A stretch of 64,000 nucleotides of DNA from Oehlia diaphana (GCA_003833135.1 QZLH01000180.1:61897-125896), one strand, 5' to 3'. Numbered from the stretch's first letter, positions 46,348 through 59,301 are shown. Notes: generated from the letters alone by a model not told the origin. Translations and numbers: made by a program.

Positions 46348-46417
<70 letters not shown>
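46348..46417 (+). repeat. Poly(A) tract of about 70 bases
   Basis: An uninterrupted run of A on this strand (T on the other), far longer than any other homopolymer in the window. It lies at the end of the minus-strand relic. It might be a retroposed tail, but no target duplication is visible. The length may be unreliable in the assembly. Confidence 0.9.
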
Positions 46418-46422
<5 letters not shown>

Positions 46423-46439
46423 AAGATATTAGTTTCGAA

Positions 46440-49240
46440 CCTTAAAGAAGTATGATATTCCCAAATGTTTGGCGCATAGTTTTGTATTAATAGTCGGGAG
46501 GGAAACTTAAATGTATATCCATCCAAACTAAAATACAGACCATCGTCCAACAAATCAACAGCAATAAGTTGACCATGTAAACCTAAAGCGATGGTTAATG
46601 TTAGGCATCAATAAACAATATTACAATATTCAGTATTACATATATAAGCACATCTTACCGGCAAATTGAAATGTATATATGGCTGAATCTTCAGCAGCTT
46701 TATCCGATATCAAATAATCATTAAGGATAATAGATTTATTAGTACGCAAATTTTGCTACAATCTCGGACAAATTTTGCCCACATTTAGTGTGGCAAAGTT
46801 CTATGTGTTGATTTCGAGTTTTGATCCTCAAATCAATTCTTCTGCGCGCCATAAATGTCCTTTAGGGTTAGGATAGGGTTAGCGAATTAAGAAGGATATC
46901 AGCGAAATGATTGTCGGTGAAATGAACTAGCCCATTAAAAGAGAATTGTTAGGAGTACTAGATTTTGAATATAGTGCTTGCTATTGGAGATCGAGTCGAT
47001 TCTACTTCAATAACGCTTGCAACTCCTCCCAAGCCATTTACTCCCTGATTTGGGACTAAAAAACAATTCCGATTATAATAACAGTAATATTAATTACAAG
47101 TCAACTAACATTATTACCTTGTAGATCATCGATGTCGTTTAGAAGGTTGTCTATTAACTGATGAAAGAAAGTTGTTCCGCTAGGCTTGTTGGCTTGATTC
47201 CAAACAAAACAATTCAATGCTCGTACATTTGAATCTTTAACATTCATTTTGTCATAGTTCCCTCTAAAGTTGCATTGGTATTATAAAATTATAAGTATAA
47301 ATAATAAATTATTGACAGGGCATGATTCATAAAATGCAGGCATTTACCATTGGAGTCCAATGATATGATTAACATCCGAAAATATAATGTCCATCACAGG
47401 GTCCACTGTTTTAAGAACATAATCCACCTCCGTTAATTTGTTTTCTTTTCCATCCACATTCATAAAAATATTTAAATCATTAAGTAGCATATCCAAGCTA
47501 TTAATAGAAGATCCAATTAGTTTTAGTACTTACAGGCGCAATTACTAAATTACAAATGAAAAAGCATTCATATACATTATGGAGTATATCTTCATGATTT
47601 GAAGATGTGTTTTCGTAACTGAACGATCCTTCATTTGGTCTAGTAAGTATTTTCACGTTTCCCAACATCGATATTCTAAGCAAAGCTGTACAAAAGAATG
47701 TTAAAAAAATTAAAATCGTCAATCAACAAGCTGTTTACATACATTCTCGATCCTCATAATGCTGTCTAGAACACTGCCTTCGAATTTTGTTGAGACCAAA
47801 TTCATTTTGCTTCGTATTTCTTGTTCAAGCAAGTACATTCGTCTCCGAACCAGGTCCTCATGCTACCCTTAATTCAGAAGACAGGTCTACGATAGAGGTC
47901 AATCCAATCCTATTTAAAGAGATAATCAGTGGTTCTGCTCTATTATGCAAAACATGACAGTAATCGCAGTATACCTAATAACATTAGCTTTGTACGTGTC
48001 CAGTTTATTTGTATCTTTAGAACCATCCAAAACAATTGATGTTTTATCGGAGAGGACGTTTTTGACAAGTCTCTCATCTGGTAACTTATCAAAAGATCAG
48101 AAGATGTCATCGTCTACTTCAATTCCAGGTTCTTCATCTGCTATCAGAAGTTTCTTTCTCTTCATCATAATCACTTTCTATCAACTTTGATTGAAAATCA
48201 TCGCGCTTCGTTTGCGATAAAGTAATGTAGGTATGTCATTGCTGTGCGACTAAGGTGTAGGCAGACCACGTCTTTGAAGTTGCCGTCTTTGCAGTATCTG
48301 CTGCCATCACCTTTGATTCTGATTGTTTAAAAGGAGCCATATCAAGAGATGATGTTGATTTCTAATAATATCTGCTTTAGCCATTAAATGTCGTTGAATA
48401 TCAGACATAATTAACCTTACTATCTGTGATCTTAAACCGTTGAAGTTGAATTTACCTCTTTTATAGGCACCATATGTTTGTTGACTTTTACGAATTGTTC
48501 TTCATGCTTAGGTCCCTTTTCTTTACGTCTTCTTTTAGGTATGTGGGTTGGGAGCGTGTGAAATAATTGTCGGGGGAATGAACCAGATCCATTAAAAGAG
48601 AATTGTTAAAAGAAAGTTGTTCTACTGGGCTTGATTCCAAACCAACGATTCAATATTCAAATATTTCGTTTATTTGAATTATTTTGATTATGGCGCGATT
48701 AATAGAACACTTGCACCTTTCGATTCTACAAGAGAGACATTATAAAGTAAACCATCCAATGGTTAAAGATGAGATTATGACGCTTTTATTTACCACTTTG
48801 GGTGACATTGATGCACCATCTTCGTCTGTAATCATCATTGCAGAAGGTTGCGGTTCAACTAGACCTTTCTATAAGGACAGATAATAGTAAGAAAGAATGG
48901 TTAAGACGAACGGTGTCAAGTTGACTCACTCCTCCCGTCTCTTACCTCAGAAGACCCGCTGTTGGCTTCACCAAACCAATTTGTTAATTCTGCCATTTTC
49001 CGAGATGAAAAGTTACAATATAATATATCTGTTTCTAATTGCCGTACTCTTTCTACGAACTGCAAATCGACATCACGCCCGTAGAATTTATTATACCATT
49101 GCATGCAACTTTCTAGGTCCGAAGCATCTCCAAAGCTATTAGTTGCGTCAAGTAGTTCGTCGCATAGTGAAGATATATAGCCCGGAACCTTTATAATTTG
49201 TATTCTTAATGCTTTTAAGTGAGAGTAGCCAATCTTCATA
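46440..49240 (-). pseudogene. Relic of the same family as 26.2-27.6 kb
   Basis: Open segments in order on the minus strand: ESCMQWYNKFYGRDVDLQFV (48916-49239), KHEEQFVKVNKHMVPIKE (about 48490), KLPDERLVKNVLSDKTSIVL...YKANVI (about 48050), SSNHEDILHNVYECFF (about 47590), LDMLLNDLNIFMNVDGKENK then PVMDIIFSDVNHIIGLQW (47345-47500), RRRIDLRIKTRNQHIELCH (about 46820) and DDGLYFSLDGYTFKFPSRLL (about 46530). Stops and shifts separate them. Five of these align with the plus-strand relic at 26-27.6 kb; this copy retains more of the 5' end. It carries a degenerate telomere-like stretch at 46862-46882 and ends at a poly(T). Function unknown. Confidence 0.6.
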
Positions 49241-49431
49241 AAATTATATCCAGGGTAGGATTACATTTTCATTTCTAAGACGATGGTTAGGATAGTGTTT
49301 CAGTTGGTAGTATTGAACTTCGACTTTATTTTAAAGTATTTATTTACAATCGGTGTTTTGTTGCTCTTAAAGTTGTTGTCATGTTTAGGAAAATTCAATT
49401 TATAAGGTAAAAGCGGAAAAAGCGGATCAAA

Positions 49432-49494
49432 GCCCTGTTCAAATCTTATTGATCGCAATCAGCCATCAATACGTTCTAGAATTGAACAGGGCTC
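49432..49494. repeat. Short perfect hairpin (AGCCCTGTTCAA / TTGAACAGGGCT)
   Basis: A 12-bp perfect inverted repeat at 49432-49443 and 49483-49494 closes a loop of about 39 bases, with CAA directly repeated just outside both arms. It could be a tiny non-autonomous element or a structured RNA end; nothing more can be said. Confidence 0.6.
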
Positions 49495-49911
49495 AAGTTA
49501 CGCGAATGTTAAAAAAAATGAATTATAACAACTGATAAGAAGTTACCTAATCTCCATCCCGTATTTTGATTGGCCGGTCTTTTGTCAATCACTGGATTTT
49601 ATAATAGTGTACGTCACAAACACAATCGTTTGATGGTTTGCTAATCCATAAATAAGCTACATTACAGAAGTGTATCGCCTAAACTATAAAGAGCGGTAGA
49701 TTTTTTTTTTTTCGGAGCTGGGTGGTTCAGGCTCCCTCTAAAAGAAGTTTCGAATATATAAGAAGCGGAACTTCTCTTTGTTTGTGGCACAGTTCATTGA
49801 AAGGCTTTCACGGTTTCATCCTCTAATGCAGATAAGGAAATAGGCAGGGTATTTATAAAAAATTTCAGATAAATTCGCAAGAATATTTTTAGTTGTTATG
49901 AGAATAAAATC

Positions 49912-50446
49912 ATTGGGAGCATCGGCGCGAATTTTATCCCTTACTTCGAGATTTATACTGATTTGAATAGAGATGATGATGAAAGAACATTACCTACTCA
50001 AATGAACAGAAGAATAGGTAAAAAGGAACGTAAGAAATGAGCAGCACAATTGTTTAAGGAGACTGCTGATGAGGGTAAAGTATAACTGATTTTCCTTCTA
50101 ATAAATCTTATTTTCATTCACGGATAAAAATATTATTTTATTAATTAATAATATATTTGAATTTATAGAACTTTTTGGTTTTAAATAGTAAATGTAGGGA
50201 TCACTAGAATAAATTTATAGTTTTTGTTATTAAAAGAGAATTATGCAACAAAAAATCTGCTAAATCTTGGGATGGTGTTGAAAATATGCGTTACCATAAT
50301 CTAGAAGAATATACTACCAAATGTCAGTTCGAGACGTGGAGAAGGAGATTATTCCTTATCAACGAATGGAAGATGTTAAATTGTGGGCAATTTCTCGGAA
50401 ATGAAATAGGATTCCACCATAGTTATTTGGCCCTTCGAGTTTAACA
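49912..50446 (+). pseudogene. Possible two-exon relic, unknown family
   Basis: One frame from 49917 reads GSIGANFIPYFEIYTDLNRD then ERTLPTQMNRRIGKKERKK, an in-frame TGA, then AAQLFKETADEGK followed by GT. After an intron-like gap, 50226-50446 reads KRELCNKKSAKSWDGVENMR, YHNLEEYTTKCQFETWRRRL and NCGQFLGNEIGFHHSY. The composition is protein-like but no domain is recognised. Confidence 0.35.
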
Positions 50447-51060
50447 TTAAACCATAATCCTAACCCTATTCCTAACCTTAACCCAAATACTAATCTCTAA
50501 ATTTTACTATAGAATCTATATACTTAAGTATCACCATATGATTAAAAATAGATATTTCCAATGAAATAAAAAATCAAAACTTTAACGCATAAAATAGTTG
50601 TATATTTTTATTTATTTTTAATATATATATATATATAAATACTGGTGATACATTTGATTAAAACTCATAAAATTAAAACTACGAATACTATGAAGGGCTC
50701 CAATTAGAATATTCAAGAAAATTGGTCGATGTTAACCACTAAAATTGTGCAGTAACATAATGAAGATTCAATTAATGAAATAATTAGAGAAAAATTAATG
50801 TAACAACAATGAATGTGAAAACGAAAACAATATAAGATACACGGTATACATTTCTGCATGATGCAGAAATTTAGTCGTCAGATTATTTTATTATAAAGGC
50901 AAATAGTCCTGGAAGAATCTAGGGCCTCATCCAAGAGTATTGATTGCTAGATCGGGTGCCTAATATAAATTTATATAAAAAATCACGAAAATTTTTAATG
51001 AAAATACGTGTCTCAATATATATTAATACCTTGATCATTTATTAAGCGGATCGGACAGTT
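50447..51060. other. Intergenic; telomere-like degenerate repeat at 50453-50482
   Basis: Immediately after the relic lies AATCCTAACCCTATTCCTAA followed by CCTTAACCC, five or so degenerate CCCTAA units. The rest is AT-rich with an AT microsatellite near 50620. No gene. Confidence 0.6.
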
Positions 51061-51870
51061 GAATCAAATTAATTTTGTGATTGTTGCAATTTCACGATGG
51101 CGTGATGACAGATTGTCACATTTTCATTCATCCATTCCATTAGAATTTGCTGATATAATAGAGGATCAACATTTTTCATTAGCTTTGCGTAATACATGGA
51201 TATTTTCTCTGAAATTGATGTCCATGACTAAATTTCATCATGAAGGCGTGGTTCTTTTTCGGGTGATAACTTCCATATTGTTATTCCAAAATATTTCAGG
51301 AATTATCTTATATCTTGGTCGAGTATGATGAAACAAATAGGATTACACCTTATGTTTTTTTGACGTGTGCACTATCAAAATCCACTAATTTTACTCGTAT
51401 CCACACGTATACGAAATTACGAATGATACCTCTTTCATTACACAAGTAAGCCAATCCTGTTAATCCTTCAACAAAGTTAAAAGAAATGGGCATTTGATTT
51501 ACATGTGAAATCACAGTATGCAAGCCAACATCTTGGTAGGATAGATACTGTTAGATAGAAAAAAATTAATAATTGCATGCAAGAATAGAAATTTGATATC
51601 TAATCATACCATACCATGATTTTTTATTCTTTGACGCGAAGTTCAATATTTTTTGTATAAATAAATATATATCGCCATTATACTATCTTCCTCCCATACC
51701 GCTTTGTGCAATATATCGATCTATTTCTATAAAATTGCCAAAATATTACGGAATCAATACAATCAATACAGAAAAGACTATGCAAGATTCCTGTGTTGGA
51801 TTTCGATTGACTTGATCGTTTCTGCCTTCCCATCGCTAGTGATTGTCACCCGACACGGATTATACGTGGA
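51060..51870 (-). pseudogene. Possible protein-kinase-like relic
   Basis: On the minus strand the frames give CRVTITSDGKAETIKSIEIQ (about 51840), then VEGLTGLAYLCNERGIIRNF followed by KLVDFDSAHVKK (about 51350-51500), then EKISMYYAKLMKNVDPLLYQ and QILMEWMNENVTICHHA (51060-51200). GLAYL-NERGIIRN and KLVDFDSA are reminiscent of a kinase catalytic loop and DFG region, but HRD and other residues are missing and stops intervene. Alternative: another decayed accessory family. Confidence 0.3.
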
Positions 51871-52390
51871 ATAAAAAATTTGAAAACGAGATTTCATATA
51901 CATAAAGTCGAAAACAACCATCTTTGAAGAAGGTTTCGTTTATATCCTTAATTCTTCGCAAACATAATATCCTGAATAAATGATAACGTCTATATGTTGT
52001 GATAAGTTTTTATTAGTGAATTAATTTCATCAAAAATTCTGTAATATTAAAGCGACGAGTTTGTTCATTAAGTTTCAAACAAACCTTACTCTTGTAGTGA
52101 CTAAATACGTGTGACCAATTTTGCAAATTACCCATAACGTGCTATGAATTCGGTTTTTCGACGTCGAACCTTTTAATGTGAAATGACTGCTTCAGTTCTA
52201 CCTTATTTTGTTAAGTGTTCAATTTTGTCTAAGCACTAGCAGGTATAAAAATAGGGCTTGTAAGTTCGTCGAAACCTTTGAACTACGGGATTATTGATTT
52301 GCATAATAATAGATGATGAAGTAGTTGGTGTTTATATATTATCTCGAATAAGCAGGTTACACGTGTGGTGTTTGTGCGATTATAATAATA
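51871..52390. other. Intergenic, no feature seen
   Basis: Ordinary AT-rich spacer. No ORF with a start and recognisable content. Confidence 0.5.
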
Positions 52391-52456
52391 TCCTCGACTC
52401 CTCGACTCCTCGACTCCCCCGTCCCCTCGCCCCCTCGCCCCCTCGCCCCTCGTCCG
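52391..52456 (-). repeat. C-rich tandem repeat, putative G-quadruplex on the minus strand
   Basis: The plus strand reads three TCCTCGAC-type units and then CCCCTCG-type units. The minus strand therefore carries five runs of four or five G, most separated by CGA, a textbook G-quadruplex arrangement. GC content is far above the surroundings. It lies about 100 bp beyond the stop codon of the minus-strand F-box gene, so it may be in that transcript's 3' end. Confidence 0.8.
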
Positions 52457-52558
52457 GAATAAAAAATGACGTATTAATTTTCATTATACAATATAGTTTT
52501 TTCAAAAAAAAAGCGCGTACGCGTAATAATTTTATTCCTAAATAAATATATATATATA

Positions 52559-54111
52559 TTAATACATTTCTTTTACATAATTAACAGCTTGAATATATAA
52601 ATTATCATAATTTCGTAATTCAATATTATACAATCTAAAATCCTTCACTTCACGTAAATCATATTCTAAATAACTATCTTTTATAGCTAAATATTCAACC
52701 CTTTTCTCCTTCATAATATATTTCTTTATATAAGGTAAAATATCTTTAATTTTTCTTTTTGAAATTTTATTCCTTATTAATAATTTCTTAATAAAAGTAT
52801 TATGAGAATTTTTTAAAAATATTTCAAAATCATTTATATTTTGAATAATAAAAGATAAATTTAAATATTCTAATTTTAAAGGAAGGATTTGACCTAAATT
52901 TAATAATAAATTTGTACTTAAAATTTCATCATCATCATCAAAATCAATAGAAAGATAATAAAGATTTTGATCAATATTTTGAATTAAATTGAATATTTTT
53001 GGATAAATATTATTAATATTACATTCAAATAAATCGAATAATTCAATTTTTGTACAATATTTTATAATTAAATCAATTAATTGTTGTTTTAATTCATTAA
53101 TTAATTCATTACGAATATAAGAATCATTTGAAAATGAACCAAAACCAAAATTTTCTAAATAATCACCTGATTTTTGTAATAATAATTCTAATGAATCAAT
53201 TTGTAATATTTCATCCATAAATAATGATTTTAATTTAAATGGTTTAGTTAAATTAATAATTTGTTGAATAATTTCATAATTTAATAAACGACAATAAATA
53301 ATATGAATGGATTCTAAATTATTTAATTGTTCAAAAACTTCAATAAATCATTAAGTAAAGGAAGATCATCATATTCGAATGATATTTTCTTTAAATTTTG
53401 TTGTGAATTAATTATACTTGATAAAAATTTTTTAACCAATAAATTATTTTCATCATTAAATTTTTGAAATTGAAAATTTATTGATGAAATTGAATTACAT
53501 TTTAAACTAATAAATTCTAAAAATTGAAGAATTTTTCTTACATTCGTAATTCTTTGAAGTTTAAAATTTCTTATATTACAAATGAAATTTGGTTTTTGTA
53601 AAATTAATTCAAAAATTTCATTAAAATTTCTATGATCTTGATCTGTAGTTATTAAAATTTCAAATGTACGTAAATTTACTTCATTATTAATAAATATTTT
53701 AAATAATAATTTATAAATTAATGTTTTAACAATTGTTGTCATATCTTTTAATACTCCAATAGATGTAATCCATTTTTCAATAGATTGTTCAATTTTAAAT
53801 GTATTTATTCTTTGAATAAAACTTGGGTAATTAAATAAAGTTTTTGATGGAAATATTTTATTATTAATTCCACATACGTTTAATTTTGTTTTATCATATT
53901 CATTTAAATTATGTAAATAAATTTCAATAAAATGATAATTTTTTACAGGAATTGAAAATGGTTCTTTCCATAATAATGGAATTGTTATACGACACCATGC
54001 TCTATTAACTAAAACGCATGAATGTAACGTTTTATAATCGTTTCGAAAATATTGTACAATATCATCAGTTATTTCAGGTAATTTTCCCGAAAATACTTTT
54101 GAACATGCCAT
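52559..54111 (-). pseudogene. F-box protein gene with a single frameshift
   Basis: ATG 54111 starts MACSKVFSGKLPEITDDIVQ followed by YFRNDYKTLHSCVLVNRAWC, a clear F-box of the window's family. The first ORF ends at 53323 (LKFLNN-stop). In the next frame the protein continues as EVFEQLNNLESIHIIYCRLL, through MDEILQIDSLELLLQKSGDY, to the stop at 52559. The total, 1553 nt, is one base short of 518 codons, so a single missing base near 53340 explains the break. Both halves are otherwise open, pointing to a very recent lesion or a sequence error. LRR-like repeats fill the second half (LEYLNLSFIIQNINDFEIFL). If intact it would be an SCF adaptor of about 517 aa. Confidence 0.8.
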
Positions 54112-56434
54112 ATTGTAAAGCGAAGTAAGAGAGAGAGAGAAAGAAAAAAAAAGAGGATGAGGAAAGAATTCGTTTGAAAAAAAAAAAAAAAATTTGCGTT
54201 AAAATAGGAAATTAATTACTTTTCGGAGTGGTGGTCCCGATATATTGTCGCACAGGTCAGAATTATAACTAAGCCACCACATTCCTGATTTGTCGATCAT
54301 CCGGACCTTGTATTCCATGGAGATAGATAATCGGCGATCAAGAAATATTTACTTTGTCAGTTATTTCATATTCCGCCTAATTTGGCTGTAAATCTGAAAT
54401 GATTGTAATTATAATCGTAAAAGGAAAGAATTACATATTTTATATTGCAAAGATTTAAAAAGATGAAGGAGTGGTTCGTGTACCTACTGTACATCACAGA
54501 TATTTGTACAACCTAACCGATCGATCCGATCGAGTTTGACACGCCTAGCTTATACGTCATAAATTTAAAATGATGTGGATGTTGTTCCAACTTCCCAGGT
54601 TTCATATTTTAACAAATAAACACAAATTATTCAACATCCGATGTTTATTTATCATCTACATGCCATCATCCTATTAATGTAGATTGAAAACATGCAGTGA
54701 TCATTTGAATATGTTCCAAATTGTTATAAAACTACTTCTAAACTGATAGTTAGAATCCACTTTATTAAAAAGCCCAATTCAATTTTTTTACCATAGTGGA
54801 ATAACTACTGTAAGTTAGTCTTGTAAGTATGTGATGACCATTAAGATTGTTCTGGTAAAGGAAGTGTTGGACAACATTCGCGTGAAGTTCGTTACACGAA
54901 TTTTGTGGAATTGATTTTTTTGGAATTATCCACATCCGCTTTCCCTCCTTGTGATTGATATAACATGTGTCTGATCTTTTTCTATATACAAATTGTTTAT
55001 AAGAACTAATGTTTATATGTCAAACTTCAACATTGATAGATATATTTACTTGATTAAAAAGAATATAACCTTTCTTGACAATATATAGTCCTTCGCTCCG
55101 CTCTGGAATAATTAATTATACGTAATATTTTTAAGGTTATAAAGTACTTATTTTATAAAAAGAGTTTAAAAAAAATTTTTCTTATTGACGACCATACAAT
55201 ATTAAAGTTATTATTAAGTTTTGAACTTATTGTACAAGTGAATATATTAATTGATGCGTAAAAAGAATAGCGTAATTATTAATGATATTCTATCAAAGAT
55301 CTATTTAATTATTTTACTGTGAATTTATTTTAAGGAAAGTATCCAAAGAAAAAACTGAAGTAGTTTTCTGAGTTAATAGTATATTTAAGTTTTTATCGTG
55401 TAATTAACTCAAATGATCTTAAGAAATTTTTCTTATTAAAAAAAAAATATCTTAAATTCTTCTATTGATTGGTTAATCGAGTTTAAAATTTTTTTTTTAC
55501 ATCGTATTGAGAAATAAATTATGAAATAAAAATCATTTTAATTATGGAATATATTAAATTAGTCATTTATATTTAATATTTGTGATTAGTCTAATAAATT
55601 TAAAAATTAGCTTTATTTGTAAATTTTAGATGTTATATAATATTTACTGCGATTTAGAACGAATATTATATAATGGTGCATTTTCGGTCATTCAAAAATT
55701 AAACTTGTTTATTTCATTTTTATAGAAATTTTATACCAAAGATAACCATTGTCAAATAATCAATATTTATAAAAAACGTGTACAAAGATTTGCGTTTACA
55801 TGTAAAAATAATTTTTTCAAAAAAAAAAAAAAAAAGATCTTAACGTTGTAGTAAGTTTGCATTTCTATTTATTAGCTAATAAAATACTCACTTAACACAA
55901 ATTTTTAATAAAATCCGTATTCTTTAAATTAATGAGCATAGACATTTATATAACATTATTGTTTTTTATTTTTGAACGTGCGTTTAATTTACGATAATAT
56001 ATTATAATTACATAAGTTATAAAATATTAACAAGGTTACTTTCCAAAGCCATATTCTAAATAATAAAAGAATTGACGAAACAACACGTTATAGTTTATTA
56101 AGAAAGTTTATTTTTATTGTTATTTTGATTATTTCATCGTAAAAAAATTCTAGGTCAAATTGATCGTCACAAAATTTCAGATTGGTAGTACAGGTTTACA
56201 AAATAATATTCATTGCTTGATTTATGGAGAGCGAAACTATCTAAATTAAGCAAGCAAATCTTGCTTGAAATTTATGCATGATGGCGGATTTAAATAGGCA
56301 TAATTATGCAACTAATTCTATATAGAATATCCTTGATTCTTCAAAGAAAAGTTCTGTTTCTTCATAAAATATAAATTTTGCTTTATAATTTTACAATTTA
56401 ACTTTTATAATCTTTTTTCTTGAAATACAACATT
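54112..56434. other. Intergenic, divergent promoters
   Basis: Lies between the minus-strand F-box gene and the plus-strand kinase gene. A GA-microsatellite (54127-54142) and an A-tract sit just upstream of the F-box start. TATATAGTCCTTCGCTCCGC at about 55083 resembles 30323-30345. No ORF. Confidence 0.55.
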
Positions 56435-58668
56435 ATGAACACAGATAATAATTCATTTGACCCTACGTCAAATTTAAAATCTAGGCCTGCTCCTGTTTTA
56501 TTTATTCCTTTTAAAAACAATGAGAAAAAATGTAATTATTGTGGAATTAAATACTCTGAGACACTCAAGCTTAGACAAAAATATTGCAAAAATTGTTTAT
56601 TTTGGTATATTCAATATACATCAGACAATAATACATACTTGGACGTACAATTAAGCTCAAATAATTCTCAGTGTATTAAACATAAAGCAACCAGAAACAA
56701 TTTTTATACAACAAATATTCAAGAATGGTGTGAATATTGTTCGGAGATTTTGTATTTTACACAAGTGGTCACAAAAAATTCAAATTGTTGGCATATTAAT
56801 GATAAATATTACGAATTTTGTAATCACAAGAAGAAGCGGTCATCAGTTTATCAGGCTTCTTCTGGATGGGTAGAATCAACTCTGACTAAAAAGTCCATTC
56901 CGATTCTATATTTACCATGGTGGGATATTCATAAATATTGTGTAGTTTGTAATAAAGAACTAAAATATATACACCAAGGGTCAAAATCTTATTGTCAAAA
57001 ATGGTGTTCACGTTGCTTTACAATTTATAGTGGATGTAGGTATTGTTTAACAACAAATATAATTTTTGGAATTGCAGATCAATCTCAATGTAAGAAATGC
57101 AAAAGAACTTCATTCATTAATATTGATATTACAAATATTTGCAGTGGAAATTTTATTATAGATGAATTTCTTGATTTTACAAGAATTAGTAACAATAAGA
57201 TTCTTCAAAATATTGCTAGTAAATATCTGAACAACAGGACAATGCGCTGTCCAATTGAAATATATATGTTTATTGGTTGTAAACTTGAAGAGGTAATAGA
57301 GTGGATTCCATATTCTCAAATCACGAATTTTAAGAAAATAGCAGAAGGAGGATTCAGTATTATTTATAAAGCAACTTGGAAGGGATCTGATGTTGCTGTA
57401 AAAAAATTGCGTGATTCACAATATATCAGTAAACATTTTCTAAATGAGGTAATATTTACATTTTATATACTTGCAATGTGTTTTTTAGTGTTTATTGTAT
57501 TAATTGATTTATTTATACTTTAGTTAAAATCACTTTATCAATGTAAGGGTTATAGGGTTATTGACTGTTATGGCATTACACAAGATCCTATAACAAAAGA
57601 ATATATGTTAATATTGAATTATGCAAAAGGTGGAAATTTGCATGATTATTTGCAAATGAATTTTATAAATATTACATGGAACGATAAAGTTGTATATTTT
57701 ACAAGGAATATCATTTGGGTATTTATTGTATATTTTTAGTGAATTAATTTGTTTTTCTGTATACACTTAGTTTATTAACAATTAAATGTTTTATTTTAGA
57801 CTTAAAAATATTCATGATAATAATTTTATACATCGAGATATTCATAGTGGAAATATGTTACTTTCTACATTTTGGAAAGTTGGAGACTTAGGATTATCAC
57901 AACCTGCAAATAATATATTATCTAATAATGAAATATATGGAGTAATACCTTATATCGCACCAGAAATATTTAAGGGTGCCGCATTTTCAAAAGAATCTGA
58001 TATATACAGTTTGGGCGTGATTATGTGGGAATTTACAACAGGTTGTAAACCTTTTACTAATGTTGAACATGATCATAATCTCATCTTTAAAATTCTTGAT
58101 GGAGAACGACCTAAAATTACAGAAGATACTCCTGAATGTTATGCCGATTTAATGAAAAAATGTTGGGATTCTAATCCTTCAAAAAGACCAACTATTTATG
58201 AAATCTGGGTAACTTTATACGAATTGAACAGATCATATGGGCTAAACGAAACATTTAAACAAGCTGAAAATAAAAAGATTGGAATTAATACAATTAAAGA
58301 AACTTGGACCAGAATTTAGTGAAAAGTCTCATCCAAAAGCAATTTATACAAGTAGAGCATTAAGTTCTCTGATTTCTAAAGCTTCAACTATAAGTTCTAT
58401 GGTTTCATTTAATATGAAGCAAGGTATGTTATAATTTACTATTAATGAAAAAGCTTGAATCGTTAATTAGACGGTCAGACGATAATAATTTTAACTTAGA
58501 TATCTTTTATTAATTTTTTAGAATATATTACACAAGAATATGAATTTGATATAGATAATATTCAAAGGTAATTAATTAATATATAAATATGTATAACTTG
58601 TTAATAAAATAAATAATTATATCGTACATTTTTTAGATCATCCACACAAAATACAAATTCCGCTACTC

Positions 58669-58945
58669 TAGTGTTCCGCACGAATCGATTCGTGACACGG
58701 TGTGACCCTGATTGCTCCCGAGTAATAAAAACGTATTTTGCGAATAACTTTTGATCTAGCGGTCCGATTTCGACGATCCTTTTTTTATATTGATCAGGGC
58801 AACGAGACCTATCGATTAAAAAAAAGATCATCGAATTTGGATCACTAGATCCTGAGATAATAATTTTTGGAAGTCGAATCGAGTCCGAATCGAGTCCGAA
58901 TCGAATCGAATTTCAAAGGAGAAATTTGATTCGTGCGGAACACTA
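58669..58945. mobile_element. hAT-type MITE, 277 bp, inserted in a kinase-gene exon
   Basis: CGCTACTC at 58661-58668 is repeated at 58946-58953, an 8-bp target duplication. The ends are perfect 18-bp inverted repeats, TAGTGTTCCGCACGAATC, fitting the hAT 5'-YARNG rule. Joining the flanks restores NSATQSLIIPVNSSRKR in frame. The interior is non-coding, with a 14-bp palindrome (ACGAATCGATTCGT) near the left end and tandem CGAATCGAGTC units near the right. Element plus duplication is 285 bp (95 codons), but an in-frame TGA follows after about 29 codons, so the host protein is truncated unless it is spliced out. A second partial copy after the gap (59302-59490) is probably an assembly duplicate. 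Confidence 0.9.
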
Positions 58946-58981
58946 CGCTACTCAAAGCTTAATTATACCTGTAAATTCTTC

Positions 58982-59301
58982 NNNNNNNNNNNNNNNNNNN
59001 NNNNNNNNNNNNNNNNNNNNNNNNNNNNNNNNNNNNNNNNNNNNNNNNNNNNNNNNNNNNNNNNNNNNNNNNNNNNNNNNNNNNNNNNNNNNNNNNNNNN
59101 NNNNNNNNNNNNNNNNNNNNNNNNNNNNNNNNNNNNNNNNNNNNNNNNNNNNNNNNNNNNNNNNNNNNNNNNNNNNNNNNNNNNNNNNNNNNNNNNNNNN
59201 NNNNNNNNNNNNNNNNNNNNNNNNNNNNNNNNNNNNNNNNNNNNNNNNNNNNNNNNNNNNNNNNNNNNNNNNNNNNNNNNNNNNNNNNNNNNNNNNNNNN
59301 N
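58982..59301. other. Assembly gap (320 N) flanked by identical 225-bp sequence
   Basis: Bases 58757-58981 and 59302-59526 are identical. A gap whose two borders repeat the same 225 bases usually means the contig ends overlap and should have been merged. Exon content downstream continues only once (SSRKRN), supporting a false gap. Confidence 0.85.

Noticed and set aside
46317..46553. 78-aa ORF with a poly-Phe run
   Set aside because: Produced by translating the poly(T) tract; only its first 40 residues are a true relic segment.
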